Source: Selenomonadaceae bacterium
GTDB lineage: Bacteria > Bacillota > Negativicutes > Selenomonadales > Selenomonadaceae
DNA: 45,810 nucleotides
Assembly (NCBI GenBank): GCA_017470715.1
Contig: JAFUYE010000143.1
Coordinates: 1-45,810, forward strand
Direction of reading: 5' to 3'
How positions within the stretch are numbered: the stretch's first letter is position 1; every line of letters begins with the position of its first letter. The notes below the pieces were generated by a model. That model was not told the origin of the DNA. It was given only the letters and a program-made list of their open reading frames with translations, and did no database searches. A program made the position numbers and the translations under genes. Below are positions 24,244-34,732 of the stretch, piece after piece.

Positions 24244-24274
24244 GCGACACAACGAGATTTTAATTGTTTTTTAA

Positions 24275-25654
<1,380 letters not shown>

Positions 25655-25688
25655 TCGCTCAAAAGTTTTACTGAACTGAACACAATCG

Positions 25689-25721
25689 GCACCGTTTCCA
25701 ATTTCGGAAGCGGTGCTTTTT
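25689..25721 (+). terminator. Terminator of eno
   Basis: GCACCGTTTCC, loop AATTTC, GGAAGCGGTGC, TTTTT. Eleven pairs with one G-U. Confidence 0.92.
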
Positions 25722-25770
25722 CAATTAGGAATTAGGAATTAGGAATTAGGAGTTAGGAATGTGGAATTAA
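25722..25770. repeat. TTAGGAATT microsatellite
   Basis: CAATTAGGAATTAGGAATTA and further units, decaying into GAGTTAGGAATGTGGAATTA. Confidence 0.7.
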
Positions 25771-25796
25771 TTCGGCGTTCAATCCCCGTGCAGGGC

Positions 25797-25825
25797 TTAA
25801 AATTTTTTCACGGCTGAAATAAAAT
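25797..25825 (+). promoter_or_regulatory. Weak sigma-A promoter for the ABC permease genes
   Basis: TTAAAA (25797-25802), 17-base spacer, TAAAAT (25820-25825), 33 bases before the GTG start. The -35 is poor. Confidence 0.4.
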
Positions 25826-25858
25826 CTGCGCGGACAAAAATTCTTGCGGAGGTTTGAC

Positions 25859-26785
25859 GTGAAGAAATATTTTTTTGCGCGAATTGTTCAGCTCGTGCCG
25901 ATTTTGTTCGGAATAACTTTTTTGACGTTCGCAATGATGCAATTCACCGCAGATGACGCCGTCGATAAAATTTTTGAACAATCGGGTTCCGTTGCTGAAG
26001 AAATCAAAGCCGCCAAACGCGCAGAACTCGGACTTGACCAACCGTTTCCGATTCAATACGCGAATTGGCTCGGCGGAGTTTTGACGGGCGACCTCGGCAC
26101 TTCATATATCAGCGGCAAATTGGTTTTTGAAACGTTCGCCGAAAAATTGCCCGCAACCGTCGAATTAATGTTTGTATCAATCCTGCTGACAATTTTTGTC
26201 GCGACGCCGCTGGGAATTATTTCCGCCGTCAAACAAAATCGTCCGCTCGATTGGCTGATTCGTGCGCTGACGTTCGTCGGAAATTCCATGCCGAATTTTT
26301 TCGTCGGACTGCTTTTGATTTATTTCCTCGCGCTGAAATTGAATTTGTTGCCGATAATCGGTCAAAGCGTCGTCATGCCCGCGTTGACGCTGACAATTTC
26401 AATGGCGGCGAAATACACGCGTCAAATTCGCGCCGTCGTCCTTGAAGAACTCGACAAACCTTACGTTACGGGTGCCCGAAGTCGCGGCGTCGACGAATTC
26501 ACGATTTTAACTCGAAGCGTCCTGCGCTCGACGCTAATCATGATTATCACGTTGCTTGCGCTGTCGACGGGTTCACTTTTGGGCGGCACGGCGATTGTCG
26601 AAACAATTTTCATGTGGGACGGCGTCGGCAAAATGGCAGTTGACGCAATTTTGACACGCGATTATCCGCTGATTCAAGCTTACGTCGTGTGGATGGCGAT
26701 AATTTACGTGCTGATAAATTTGTTGGCGGACTTGCTGTATCGTCGGCTTGACCCGCGTGTTCGTTACGGAGGCGATTCGGCATGA
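25859..26785 (+). CDS. Peptide/nickel-type ABC transporter permease (DppB/OppB family)
   Basis: 308 residues from the GTG at 25859 (GGAGG 7 bases upstream; a TTG at 25844 overlaps that region). About six membrane helices. The family opening YFFARIVQLVPILFGITFLTF is seen as ARIVQLVPILFGITF, with LGLDQPFPIQYANWLGGVLTGDLG in the first loop. The EAA-type loop TGARSRGVDEFTIL precedes LLGGTAIVETIFMWDGVG. The C-terminus is LADLLYRRLDPRVRYGG. It imports oligopeptides, nickel or similar ligands with the partner at 27021. No binding protein or ATPase is adjacent. Its last 45 codons are included in the 239-bp tandem duplication. Confidence 0.9.
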   Translation: MKKYFFARIVQLVPILFGITFLTFAMMQFTADDAVDKIFEQSGSVAEEIKAAKRAELGLDQPFPIQYANWLGGVLTGDLGTSYISGKLVFETFAEKLPATVELMFVSILLTIFVATPLGIISAVKQNRPLDWLIRALTFVGNSMPNFFVGLLLIYFLALKLNLLPIIGQSVVMPALTLTISMAAKYTRQIRAVVLEELDKPYVTGARSRGVDEFTILTRSVLRSTLIMIITLLALSTGSLLGGTAIVETIFMWDGVGKMAVDAILTRDYPLIQAYVVWMAIIYVLINLLADLLYRRLDPRVRYGGDSA

Positions 26786-27128
26786 AAAATTTTCGTTCGC
26801 TTGTACCTTATTTGACTGCGGCGGGACTTTTAATTTTCGTGGCAGTCTTCGCGAATTTTTTGACGCCGTTCGACCCGTATGCTCAAAATTTGACACGCGA
26901 TTATCCGTTGATTCAAGCTTACGTAGTGTGGATGGCGATAATTTATGTGATGATAAATTTGTTGGCGGACTTGCTGTATCGTCGGCTCGACCCGCGTGTT
27001 CGTTACGGAGGCGATTCGGCATGAAAAATTTTCGTTCGCTTGTACCTTACTTGACTGCGGCGGGACTTTTAATTTTCGTGGCAGTCTTCGCGAATTTTTT
27101 GACGCCGTTCGATCCGTACGTTCAAGAT
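26651..27128 (+). repeat. 239-bp tandem duplication across the permease gene junction
   Basis: Two head-to-tail copies, 26651-26889 and 26890-27128, each with the 3' end of the DppB-type gene and the 5' end of the DppC-type gene. They differ at about ten positions, most of them silent in the relevant reading frame. Both flanking full genes remain intact, with a chimeric small frame left between them. Confidence 0.93.
26782..27024 (+). CDS. Chimeric 80-residue ORF made by the tandem duplication
   Basis: It has the start and ribosome site of the DppC-type gene (GGAGGCGATTCGGC before the ATG). The first 35 or so residues equal the DppC N-terminus (first membrane helix), ending FDPYAQN. It then switches to the DppB C-terminus (TRDYPLIQAYVVWMAIIYV, last helix) and its stop. 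The product would be a two-helix membrane peptide. It is probably translated, as its signals are copies of functional ones, but no function is implied. Its stop overlaps the start of the next gene by four bases (ATGA). Confidence 0.5.
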   Translation: MKNFRSLVPYLTAAGLLIFVAVFANFLTPFDPYAQNLTRDYPLIQAYVVWMAIIYVMINLLADLLYRRLDPRVRYGGDSA

Positions 27129-27824
27129 TTGGAAGGCGCACTGACTCCGCCGAATTCGCAAAATCTTTTGGGCACGGACAGATACGGGCGCGACGTTTTA
27201 TCGCGGGTTATCGTCGGTTCGCAAACAACTTTATGCGCGTCACTGATTTTGCTTGCGACAATTTCAATCGTCGGAAGTTTAATCGGCTCAATCTGCGGTT
27301 ACAAAGGCGGCAAGCTCGACATATTTTTAATGCGGCTGTCGGATATTTTTCTTGCGTTCCCGCAAATGGTTTTCGCAATCGCGGCGGCGGGAGCACTCGG
27401 CGGCGGACTTCTCAACGCGGCGGCGGCACTTGCAATAATCGGTTGGCCGAAATACGCCCGAATTGCTCGCGGATTGGTTTTGTCGATTCGGTCAATGCCG
27501 TATTTCGACGCGGCAAAAATGTCCGGCTCAAGTTCGACGAAAATTTTATTCGTTCACGTCCTGCCGAATATCGCGGGAACAATCTTTGTGACGGCGGCAC
27601 TCGACATCGGAACAATCATCATGGAACTTGCGGGCTTGTCGTTTCTCGGACTCGGAGCAATGCCGCCGACTGCCGAATGGGGCGCGATGATGAATAACGG
27701 TCGGTCAATGTTGCAAACCGCGCCGTGGGTTATCCTTGCACCCGGTACGGCGATTTTTATCACGGTGGCGACGTTCAATCTGTTGGGCGACAAACTGCGC
27801 AATTTCTTCGGTACGCAACGTTGA
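27021..27824 (+). CDS. Peptide/nickel-type ABC transporter permease (DppC/OppC family)
   Basis: 267 residues from the ATG at 27021, which begins MKNFRSLVPYL just after the second copy of the duplicated segment. The N-terminal helix is followed by PPNSQNLLGTDRYGRDVLSRV, here as LLGTDRYGRDVLSRVIVG, the typical DppC entry. The EAA loop reads DAAKMSGSSSTKILFVHVLPN. About five or six helices, ending FNLLGDKLRNFFG. It pairs with the DppB-type protein. A longer frame to 26748 crosses the first duplicate out of frame and is not real coding. Confidence 0.9.
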   Translation: MKNFRSLVPYLTAAGLLIFVAVFANFLTPFDPYVQDLEGALTPPNSQNLLGTDRYGRDVLSRVIVGSQTTLCASLILLATISIVGSLIGSICGYKGGKLDIFLMRLSDIFLAFPQMVFAIAAAGALGGGLLNAAAALAIIGWPKYARIARGLVLSIRSMPYFDAAKMSGSSSTKILFVHVLPNIAGTIFVTAALDIGTIIMELAGLSFLGLGAMPPTAEWGAMMNNGRSMLQTAPWVILAPGTAIFITVATFNLLGDKLRNFFGTQR

Positions 27825-27834
27825 AAAGTTTACG

Positions 27835-27862
27835 TTGACGGAGAAAAATTTTTTGTTAAAAT
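27835..27862 (+). promoter_or_regulatory. Sigma-A promoter of the toxin-antitoxin pair
   Basis: TTGACG (27835-27840), 16-base spacer, TAAAAT (27857-27862), 18 bases before the toxin start. Confidence 0.6.
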
Positions 27863-27880
27863 GTTTGCGGTGATGATTTT

Positions 27881-28183
27881 ATGGGCGAGATCGAAATTGA
27901 CGGTTACATAATCGAATGGGATGACAACAAAGCCGAATTGAATTGGAAAAAACACAAAATTTATTTTGAAGATGCAGCTTATGTTTTTCTTGACGAGAAT
28001 CGAATTGATTATTATGATGAACTTCACAGCGATTATGAGGAACGTTGGAAGGTTATCGGCAAAGTCAGAAATATTTTGGCAGTTATTTATACCGAACGTG
28101 GCGAAAAATTGCGTTTGATTTCTGCTCGATATGCCAATAACGACGAGGAGGAGGAATATTATGGGCAGTATCCGAATTTATAA
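27881..28183 (+). CDS. brnT: BrnT-family toxin
   Basis: 100 residues. The BrnT pattern is clear: IIEWDDNKAELNWKKHKI near the start (W-D..K...N..KH), FEDAAYVFLD, DYEERWKVIGKV, AVIYTERGEKLRLISARYAN (seen as YTERGEKLRLISAR) and the acidic end. BrnT is a RelE-like ribonuclease that halts translation and is neutralised by BrnA. The start ATG at 27881 has only a weak ribosome site (GCGGTGATG). The antitoxin gene overlaps its 3' end by 23 bases. Confidence 0.88.
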   Translation: MGEIEIDGYIIEWDDNKAELNWKKHKIYFEDAAYVFLDENRIDYYDELHSDYEERWKVIGKVRNILAVIYTERGEKLRLISARYANNDEEEEYYGQYPNL

Positions 28184-28352
28184 AGGAATGCCACCGCTCA
28201 CTGAGGAACAAATTCGTCGCCTTGAAGAAAACAAACCGAAGTCCGACGACGAAATTGATTTCAGCGACATTCCGCGCATGACAAAAGAAGAATTGTCGAA
28301 ATTTAAACCGTGGCGACTTCGTCAAAATAAAAAAGAAAACATTGCAAGCTGA
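28161..28352 (+). CDS. BrnA-like antitoxin
   Basis: 63 residues. The segment PPLTEEQIRRLEENKPKS leads to DDEIDFSDIPRMTKEEL, the hallmark of antitoxins paired with BrnT. The C-terminus is Lys/Arg/Asn-rich, and no full ribbon-helix-helix domain is obvious, so it is short. The start at 28161 follows GAGGAGGAGG, a very strong ribosome site inside the toxin gene, which would give more antitoxin than toxin. Confidence 0.75.
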   Translation: MGSIRIYKGMPPLTEEQIRRLEENKPKSDDEIDFSDIPRMTKEELSKFKPWRLRQNKKENIAS

Positions 28353-28353
28353 A

Positions 28354-28386
28354 AATTTTTCCCGTCAAGTCGGCGGGATTTTTTTT
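28354..28386 (+). terminator. Terminator of brnTA
   Basis: AATTTTTCCCG, loop TCAAGTCGG, CGGGA and eight T. Confidence 0.8.
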
Positions 28387-28401
28387 GCGCACGGACAAAG
28401 C

Positions 28402-28430
28402 TTTTCATTTCCCGCACGGTTTGATATAAT
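28402..28430 (+). promoter_or_regulatory. Sigma-A promoter of leuS
   Basis: TTTTCA (28402-28407), 17-base spacer, TATAAT (28425-28430). The leader would be only about 22 bases, too short for a T-box. Confidence 0.6.
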
Positions 28431-28458
28431 TCGGCGCGTTTAACAGGAGGCGAACTTA

Positions 28459-30930
28459 ATGGAGAAATATAATCCTCAGGAAGTCGAAAAGAAATGGCAA
28501 CAGGTTTGGAACGAGCCGAGTTATTACCGCACGACGGAAGACTCTTCCAAGCCGAAATATTACGCGCTGGAAATGTTCCCGTATCCTTCGGGCAACTTGC
28601 ACATGGGTCACGTGCGAAACTATTCAATCGGCGACGTGGTTGCGCGTTATCGCATGATGGCGGGTTACAACGTCCTGCACCCGATGGGTTTCGATGCGTT
28701 CGGAATGCCCGCCGAAAATGCCGCGATTGCTCACGGTGTCAAGCCCGGCGATTGGACGTTCAAAAATATCGAAAACATGATTGCTCAGCAAAAGTCAATG
28801 GGTTTGGCTTACGATTGGGAACGCGAAGTCGAAACTTGCCGCGAAGATTATTACCGCTGGACGCAATGGCTTTTCGAGTTGTTTTACAAACGCGGTCTTG
28901 CTTACAAAAAAGAAGCGTCCGTCAACTGGTGCGACACGTGCGGCACGGTTTTGGCGAACGAACAAGTTATCGACGGAAAATGTTGGCGTTGCGATTCCGA
29001 AGTTCACAAAAAAAATTTGGCGCAGTGGTTTTTCAAAATCACCGACTACGCCGACGAACTTTTAAAAGATTTGGACAAACTCACCGGTTGGCCTTCACGC
29101 GTCAAAATCATGCAGGAAAATTGGATTGGACGTTCCGAAGGTCTCGAAATTACTTTGGACGTGCCCGCGCTCGACGAAAAAATTTCCGTGTACACCACAC
29201 GTCCCGATACGTCGTTCGGTATAACGTTTCTTGCGTTGGCTCCCGAACACCCGTTGATTGAAAAAATCTGCGCGATAAGCGACAGAGCCGACGAAATAAA
29301 AAAATTTGTCGAACGTGCCCGCAGTCAAAGCGACATTGAACGCACAAGTTCCGAATCCGAAAAAGAAGGCATCTTCACCGGCGTCACATGCGTCAATCCC
29401 TTCAACGGGCGCGAAGTTCAAATTTGGATTACGAATTACGTCGTCTTTGAATACGGCACCGGCGCGGTTATGGGCGTTCCTTCGGGTGACCAACGCGATT
29501 GGATGTTCGCCAAAAAATACGGGCTTGACATTATTTTGACGCTTCAACCGAAAGATAAAGAACTTAAGCTTGACGAAATGGACGCGGCTTATGTCGAACA
29601 CGCGGGCGAACTTGTCAATTCCGGCGAATTCACGGGCATGGACTTCGACGCGGGCTTTAAGGCGATTATGGATTACGCGGAGGCTCACGGCTTCGGCAAA
29701 CGCAAAATCAATTATCGTCTGCGCGACTGGTTGATCAGCCGTCAACGTTATTGGGGCGCGCCGATTCCCGTGATTTATTGCGACAAATGCGGCGAAGTTC
29801 TCGTGCCCGAAAAAGATTTGCCCGTCAAACTTCCCGAAGATGTCGAGTTCAAACAGGGCGCGTTGAGTCCGCTGTCGACTTCCAAACAGTTCAACGATTG
29901 CACTTGCCCGAAATGCGGCGGTCACGCTCACCGCGAAACCGACACGATGGACACGTTCATTTGTTCGAGCTGGTATTACATGCGCTACACCGACCCGCAC
30001 AATACCGAAAAACCTTTCGACCGCGAAAAAGTCAACTACTGGAGCCCCGTCGACCAATATATCGGCGGCATTGAGCACGCGATTTTACATTTGCTGTACT
30101 CCAGATTTTTCACGAAAGTTTTGCGCGACGCGGGTTTACTCGACTACGATGAACCGTTCGCGAATCTGTTGACGCAAGGCATGGTTATCAAAGACGGCGC
30201 GAAGATGTCAAAATCTCTCGGCAACGTCGTCAGCCCCGAAGAAATTATCAATCAATACGGCGCGGACACGGCAAGATTGTTTATTCTGTTCGCCGCGCCC
30301 GTCGAACGCGATTTGGATTGGAGCGACGAAGGTGTTCAAGGCTCGTTCAGATTTTTAAATCGCGTGTGGAGAATTCTCGGCATTTTCGGCGACGCGATTA
30401 AAGCCGGCAATGACGATTACGACGCGCAGATTTTGTCGGCGGAAGAAATTTCACTGCGCCGCACGTTGCACAAGACGATAAAAAAAGTCACCGAAGACGT
30501 TCGCGACAGGTTTGCTTTCAACACGGCGATTAGCGCGCTCATGGAACTTGTAAACGCAATGCACGCGTTCCAAGACAAGCCGATTAATCCGAATCTTGCG
30601 CGGGAACTTGCTCGCGATTTACTGTTGATGCTTGCGCCGTTTGTGCCGCACATTTCCGCCGAACTGTGGAGCAAATTTTTCACGGGCGACGTGCACAAAC
30701 AAAACTGGGTGAATTTCGACGCTCAAGCGATTGTCGAGGACGAAATTGAAATCGTCGTGCAGATTAACGGCAAAGTTCGCGACCGCTTGAAAGTTGCCGT
30801 CGGTTTGTCGAAGAGCGACCTTGAAAAAATTGCGCTGACGTTGCCGCGTGTTCAGGAACTTACGGCGGGCAAAAACATTGTAAAAATTATCGCCGTCCCG
30901 AACAAACTGATTAATGTCGTCGTGAAATGA
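28459..30930 (+). CDS. leuS: Leucyl-tRNA synthetase
   Basis: 823 residues, typical. It charges tRNA-Leu. Class I motifs: HMGH in [15 protein letters not shown] (48-51) and KMSKS (582-586). Zinc-type CDTCG...CWRC follows at about 155-180, an editing domain lies between (about 225-420), and a C-terminal LeuRS-specific module ends [22 protein letters not shown] lies 9 bases before the ATG. No T-box leader fits in the 70 bases between the brnTA terminator and the start. Confidence 0.98.
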   Translation: MEKYNPQEVEKKWQQVWNEPSYYRTTEDSSKPKYYALEMFPYPSGNLHMGHVRNYSIGDVVARYRMMAGYNVLHPMGFDAFGMPAENAAIAHGVKPGDWTFKNIENMIAQQKSMGLAYDWEREVETCREDYYRWTQWLFELFYKRGLAYKKEASVNWCDTCGTVLANEQVIDGKCWRCDSEVHKKNLAQWFFKITDYADELLKDLDKLTGWPSRVKIMQENWIGRSEGLEITLDVPALDEKISVYTTRPDTSFGITFLALAPEHPLIEKICAISDRADEIKKFVERARSQSDIERTSSESEKEGIFTGVTCVNPFNGREVQIWITNYVVFEYGTGAVMGVPSGDQRDWMFAKKYGLDIILTLQPKDKELKLDEMDAAYVEHAGELVNSGEFTGMDFDAGFKAIMDYAEAHGFGKRKINYRLRDWLISRQRYWGAPIPVIYCDKCGEVLVPEKDLPVKLPEDVEFKQGALSPLSTSKQFNDCTCPKCGGHAHRETDTMDTFICSSWYYMRYTDPHNTEKPFDREKVNYWSPVDQYIGGIEHAILHLLYSRFFTKVLRDAGLLDYDEPFANLLTQGMVIKDGAKMSKSLGNVVSPEEIINQYGADTARLFILFAAPVERDLDWSDEGVQGSFRFLNRVWRILGIFGDAIKAGNDDYDAQILSAEEISLRRTLHKTIKKVTEDVRDRFAFNTAISALMELVNAMHAFQDKPINPNLARELARDLLLMLAPFVPHISAELWSKFFTGDVHKQNWVNFDAQAIVEDEIEIVVQINGKVRDRLKVAVGLSKSDLEKIALTLPRVQELTAGKNIVKIIAVPNKLINVVVK

Positions 30931-31050
30931 TTCGGCTTATGCGCGGCGATAACGTTTGATTTTTTGGAACGTCGCCACGCGTCAAGTGTTTGGTTACTTT
31001 TTAAGAGTAACCGCAGTGATAACGTTAAAATTACAAAGGTGTTTGCCAAA
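30931..31050 (+). repeat. Possible decayed copy of the dispersed element
   Basis: GCGGCGATAACG and CAGTGATAACG recall the GTGATAACGC motif. The hairpin GGTTACT/AGTAACC (30991-31011) sits where the polypurine hairpin would be. The match is weak. No gene is seen in 30931-31187. Confidence 0.3.
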
Positions 31051-31072
31051 TTGGATGTAACATCTGCGTTGC

Positions 31073-31100
31073 CCCCGTCGAAGACGACGGGGATTTTTTT
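31073..31100 (+). terminator. Terminator of leuS
   Basis: CCCCGTCG (31073-31080), loop AAGA, CGACGGGG (31085-31092), then seven T. Confidence 0.9.
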
Positions 31101-31187
31101 GCTCAATCAAATTTCCGGAACGTCGACAACGCGCCCGCTTTAAAAGCGGGAGAACAGTTGATTAATCGTCTCGTTGCCGAAATGCTG

Positions 31188-32327
31188 TTATGAAGTTTCT
31201 GTAACGTCGACAACGCGACATTTGTAAGCTCCGTGAATTCGCGGAATTTCTTTGGCGGGCTGCCCGTAAATTTCCAAAAGCTCGAAGACATATTTCATGA
31301 CGACAGCAACGGGAATTTTTTTCATGCACGCAAGATTTTCGTCGCCGACTTTCGGGCAGGAATGATTTCCGCACGGGTGACACGGTTCCGGGGCCTTGAC
31401 CAAAATATCTTTGGCGTCGTAAGGATAAAATCCGGGCACGGGTGACGCGCCGAACATTGTCACAATCGGAATGTTTCGTGCAACGCCGATATGCATCGGA
31501 CCGGAATCCGTCGTTAAAAACAAAACGCAGTTGTCCAGAAAACCCGCGACCAATGCCAACGAAAATTTTCCCGTGAAAATTTTTAATCTGTCGCTGTCAC
31601 GGTGATTCATTTTCGCGACGCACGACGAAACAATTTCAATATCCATAGGGCCACCAAGAAATGCGACGCCGTAACCGCGCTCAAGCAAAATGTCCGCACA
31701 CTCGGCGAAGTACGAATCAAGCCAACGTTTCGTCAGCCAACTCGCGCCGATATTGAACGCAACGACTTTGACGCCGTCCGAAAAATTTTCGCGAAAAATT
31801 TTTTCTGCTTCACGTGACGCCGCGTCGGAAATCCACATTTCAAGTCCGTTGTCGAAAATTTTTTCAACGCCGCAAGCTTCGCGCAAAACGTCGAAATGCG
31901 AATGAACTTGATGTTGAGAGCCCGGGACATATTCCGTTTTAAATCCGTGCTTTATGTGACGCGCTATCGACGGATTCAGCATGGTTTTTGTGAACAGCCA
32001 CGAAAAAAGCGGTTTGGAGTAGCCGACAATTTTTTTCGCGCCGCTGAATGCCGCCAAAGCACTTGCCCGCTCGTTTCGGTGAAGATTAATCACCAGGTCA
32101 AATTTTTTTGCGCGGAGTTTCGGAATTGTCTTGAACAGGTCGGAAATTGTTTTGTCAATCAAAATGCACTCGTCAAGATTTTTATTCAGCTTGACAAGGT
32201 CGGCAAGTTTTTTGTCGGCAAGCAACGCCAAATGCGCCGACGGAAAATTTTTTCTCAGCGTCGTCAAAGCGGGCGTCACCAACATTAAATCGCCCAAATG
32301 CATAAGATTTATCACAAGAATTTTCAT
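31188..32327 (-). CDS. Glycosyltransferase family 9, LPS heptosyltransferase type
   Basis: 379 residues from the ATG at 32327 (GAGGAGC upstream). The GT-B fold opens with KILVINLMHLGDLMLVTPAL, the classic heptosyltransferase N-terminus. Later motifs are FNIGASWLTKRW, FLGGPMDIEIV and TTDSGPMHIGVARNIPIV with MFGASPV. It adds ADP-heptose or another sugar to the lipopolysaccharide core at the inner membrane. A Cys-rich segment (EPCHPCGNHSCPKVGDENLAC) near 330 is common in this subfamily. The start overlaps the upstream antiporter stop as ATGA. Last gene of the pncB operon. Confidence 0.9.
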   Translation of the reverse strand: MKILVINLMHLGDLMLVTPALTTLRKNFPSAHLALLADKKLADLVKLNKNLDECILIDKTISDLFKTIPKLRAKKFDLVINLHRNERASALAAFSGAKKIVGYSKPLFSWLFTKTMLNPSIARHIKHGFKTEYVPGSQHQVHSHFDVLREACGVEKIFDNGLEMWISDAASREAEKIFRENFSDGVKVVAFNIGASWLTKRWLDSYFAECADILLERGYGVAFLGGPMDIEIVSSCVAKMNHRDSDRLKIFTGKFSLALVAGFLDNCVLFLTTDSGPMHIGVARNIPIVTMFGASPVPGFYPYDAKDILVKAPEPCHPCGNHSCPKVGDENLACMKKIPVAVVMKYVFELLEIYGQPAKEIPRIHGAYKCRVVDVTETS

Positions 32328-33607
32328 GGACTGCTCCTCAAATAACACGCGGGCACGAGCCACAGATAAAATGCTGCCAAAACACCGCTCAACGGCGCAC
32401 CGATTACCGTCAAAATTACCGCGCAGGCTATCGACCACGGGATAAGCGGCGAAACAAGCACGGCGGAATTTTCCAGCTGCAACGCGAAAATTTCGGGGCG
32501 CGGCTCAACTTTGTTGCACAGCTGATGCGTCAACATTATCGCCAAAGTTTGGTTGCACGCGACCATTGACGCAAGAATCGACGCCGTCAACACACTTGCG
32601 AACGGTGAAAATTTTTTGCCCGCCGATTGGAAAATTTTTTGCAGACCGTCAAGAAATCCCGTTGCGTGAAAAATTCCCGCGTAACAACTCGACAGACAGA
32701 CAATCGCGACAACGTTTGCCATCGAAATTATTCCGCCGCCGCTCAAAATTTTTGCAAGTTCTTCGTCGTCGGGGAAATATCCCGTCACGGAAATTTTCAG
32801 CAGTTCGCCGAGCGATAAATTTTGCACACCAATCGCAACGAAAATGCACGCCAAAATACTCGCGGACATCATCAGTTGCACGCGCAGGCGAAATAAACTC
32901 AACACGACGATTAACACGGCGGGAATTAACGTTGTCGGATTTATTGCGAACGTTCGCGCAAAAATTTCTTTGACGTTGACGCCCGCACCGTCGCCCGCGA
33001 AAAAAATTCCCACTGCCAAATACAGCACGCTTGCCAAAATCAGCGGAATTGTCGACGTGCGAATCATGTTGCGCAGGTTACGGAAAATGTCCGTGCGTGT
33101 CAACGTCGCCACCAAAAGCGCACTTGTCGACATCGGCGAACAACGGTCACCGAAATACGCGCCCGACAAAATTGCTCCGCCCGTCAACCACAGCGGTACG
33201 CCGAAACTTTCTGCCGTTGCCGCGCAGATTACGCCCATTGTCGCACTTGTGCCGAAAGCCGTACCCGTCAAAACCGACACCAACGCGCACAACCAAAACG
33301 TCAGCAACAACATCAGCGCGGGCGAGAAAAAATCCGCCGTGTAAAAAATTATCGTTGGGATGACGCCCGCCGCCCGCCAAAGTGCCGTGAGCATTCCAAT
33401 CAGCACCAACGTCAGCAAAATCGATTTCACGGGACGAACGCCGTCACGCCACATGTCGAAAATTTTTCGCGACGAATATCCGATTTCCAGCGCGTAGCCC
33501 GAAAAAAGTATCAGCCCGAAAATCAGCGCAAACAAAATCGGCAAGCCCGTCGCAACACACGCAACCAATGCCGCCGAAAAAATTCCGAGCAAAAAAATTT
33601 TTGTCAT
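32324..33607 (-). CDS. NhaC-family Na+/H+ antiporter (copy 1)
   Basis: 427 residues, about 11 membrane helices. Family features: GTAFGTSATMGVICAATAES, GAYFGDRCSPMSTSALLVAT (the polar GDRxSP motif) and ACNQTLAIMLT in the second half. It exchanges sodium or an organic anion with protons at the inner membrane. The ATG at 33607 begins two bases after the stop of the upstream glycosyltransferase gene, and its own stop overlaps the next start by four bases. The position inside a glycan operon is unexpected. Confidence 0.88.
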   Translation of the reverse strand: MTKIFLLGIFSAALVACVATGLPILFALIFGLILFSGYALEIGYSSRKIFDMWRDGVRPVKSILLTLVLIGMLTALWRAAGVIPTIIFYTADFFSPALMLLLTFWLCALVSVLTGTAFGTSATMGVICAATAESFGVPLWLTGGAILSGAYFGDRCSPMSTSALLVATLTRTDIFRNLRNMIRTSTIPLILASVLYLAVGIFFAGDGAGVNVKEIFARTFAINPTTLIPAVLIVVLSLFRLRVQLMMSASILACIFVAIGVQNLSLGELLKISVTGYFPDDEELAKILSGGGIISMANVVAIVCLSSCYAGIFHATGFLDGLQKIFQSAGKKFSPFASVLTASILASMVACNQTLAIMLTHQLCNKVEPRPEIFALQLENSAVLVSPLIPWSIACAVILTVIGAPLSGVLAAFYLWLVPACYLRSSP

Positions 33608-33609
33608 GA

Positions 33610-34722
33610 TTACCTGCCGAGCCTGTGGAAAATTTCTTCGCAACGTTTCATGTATTCGCGCTGAAATGACAGAAAATCTTCGCCGTAACGAAATCCGCCG
33701 CGTTCGAGAGCTTCAATCAACGGCGCGTCAGAACCGGCGGAAATTATCAGGTGCGGCAAATTTTTTTTTGTCACGTCACGAAACAAATCAATCTGTGCGT
33801 CGCGAATAAAAATTTTATCGGCTGAAAAATTTTCTTCCGTCAACAGTTGCGACAAAATTTTTAACGTGGTCGGCGAACGAATAACGCGGATTGACGCAAA
33901 TTTTTTCGTCGGCAGGTATCGCGACAACGGCAGATTATTTTGCAAACGCCGGTTGAAACGTTTTATCGCCATCAAACAAAGCCACTTCGACAATCTATCT
34001 TCGGGCTTAAGTTGCAGATTTTCAATCGTCCGCGTGTCAAAAAAAATCGACCAAAAATTTTTCACGTAAAAATCTTCAACGAGCGTGCTCCACCCGTGAC
34101 AACCGAAAGGCAACTTACCGCCGTTTTTCCGAATGCAACGATCGGGATTGAATTCCATCGAAAATTTATACGCAACGTTAATCGGCGCGACGTGAAAATT
34201 TTCGGCTTGCGTTCCGCAGTAAGACAAAATCGCGTCTTCGTTCAAATTTGCGAACTGCGCAACCAAATCGCCGTGATTGAGCAACAAATTGTAATGCGCT
34301 TTGACGTTGCGGAGCGAAAAGCCGCCGTTGCCCACACGAAGAAATTTTTTGCCGACTTCAACCAAATACGGCCACGGCGCGCCGATATAATCGTAACCGA
34401 GCGAACAAAAATATTCCAACGCGTCATAGAAAACCAACGCGTCAAGTTGGTAAATCAAAATGTAATCGAAGTCAAGAAACGTTTCGTAAAACTGCGGCGA
34501 CAACATCAGCCGGCTGTAAGTTTTGACGCTTTGAAAATTTTCTGCGGGAAATTCGGCGACAAAATCTTTGCGCGTGAAGTACGAAAAATTTTTTCCTTTA
34601 GGCGCGACGAATACAATCGGATAACGTTTCAAAACTTCGCGGCACCGGTCAAGCGAAAATTTTTCAAGCGCATTGAGTTCGTCTTTGTAAGTCGGGATAA
34701 CAACGGCAACTTTCGCTGACAA
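33610..34722 (-). CDS. DUF5672-family glycosyltransferase, copy B
   Basis: 370 residues from the TTG at 34722, chosen because GAGGTGA lies 5 bases upstream and the protein then starts MSAKVAVVIPTYK. The GT-A-like core contains FYETFLDFDYILIYQLDALV (D-x-D type metal site), GYDYIGAPW, VGNGGFSLRNV, NEDAILSYCG and LPFGCHGW. A C-terminal domain (about 260-370) with YLPTKKFASIRVIRSP is shared with copy A. It probably makes a surface polysaccharide. The ribosome site overlaps the stop of copy A (TGAGGTGA), so the two are coupled. Confidence 0.82.
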   Translation of the reverse strand: MSAKVAVVIPTYKDELNALEKFSLDRCREVLKRYPIVFVAPKGKNFSYFTRKDFVAEFPAENFQSVKTYSRLMLSPQFYETFLDFDYILIYQLDALVFYDALEYFCSLGYDYIGAPWPYLVEVGKKFLRVGNGGFSLRNVKAHYNLLLNHGDLVAQFANLNEDAILSYCGTQAENFHVAPINVAYKFSMEFNPDRCIRKNGGKLPFGCHGWSTLVEDFYVKNFWSIFFDTRTIENLQLKPEDRLSKWLCLMAIKRFNRRLQNNLPLSRYLPTKKFASIRVIRSPTTLKILSQLLTEENFSADKIFIRDAQIDLFRDVTKKNLPHLIISAGSDAPLIEALERGGFRYGEDFLSFQREYMKRCEEIFHRLGR

Positions 34723-34732
34723 TAAAATCACC

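Noticed and set aside
26748..27020. Long N-terminal extension of the DppC-type permease
   Set aside because: It reads the first duplicate in the wrong frame. The ATG at 27021 gives the normal family start.
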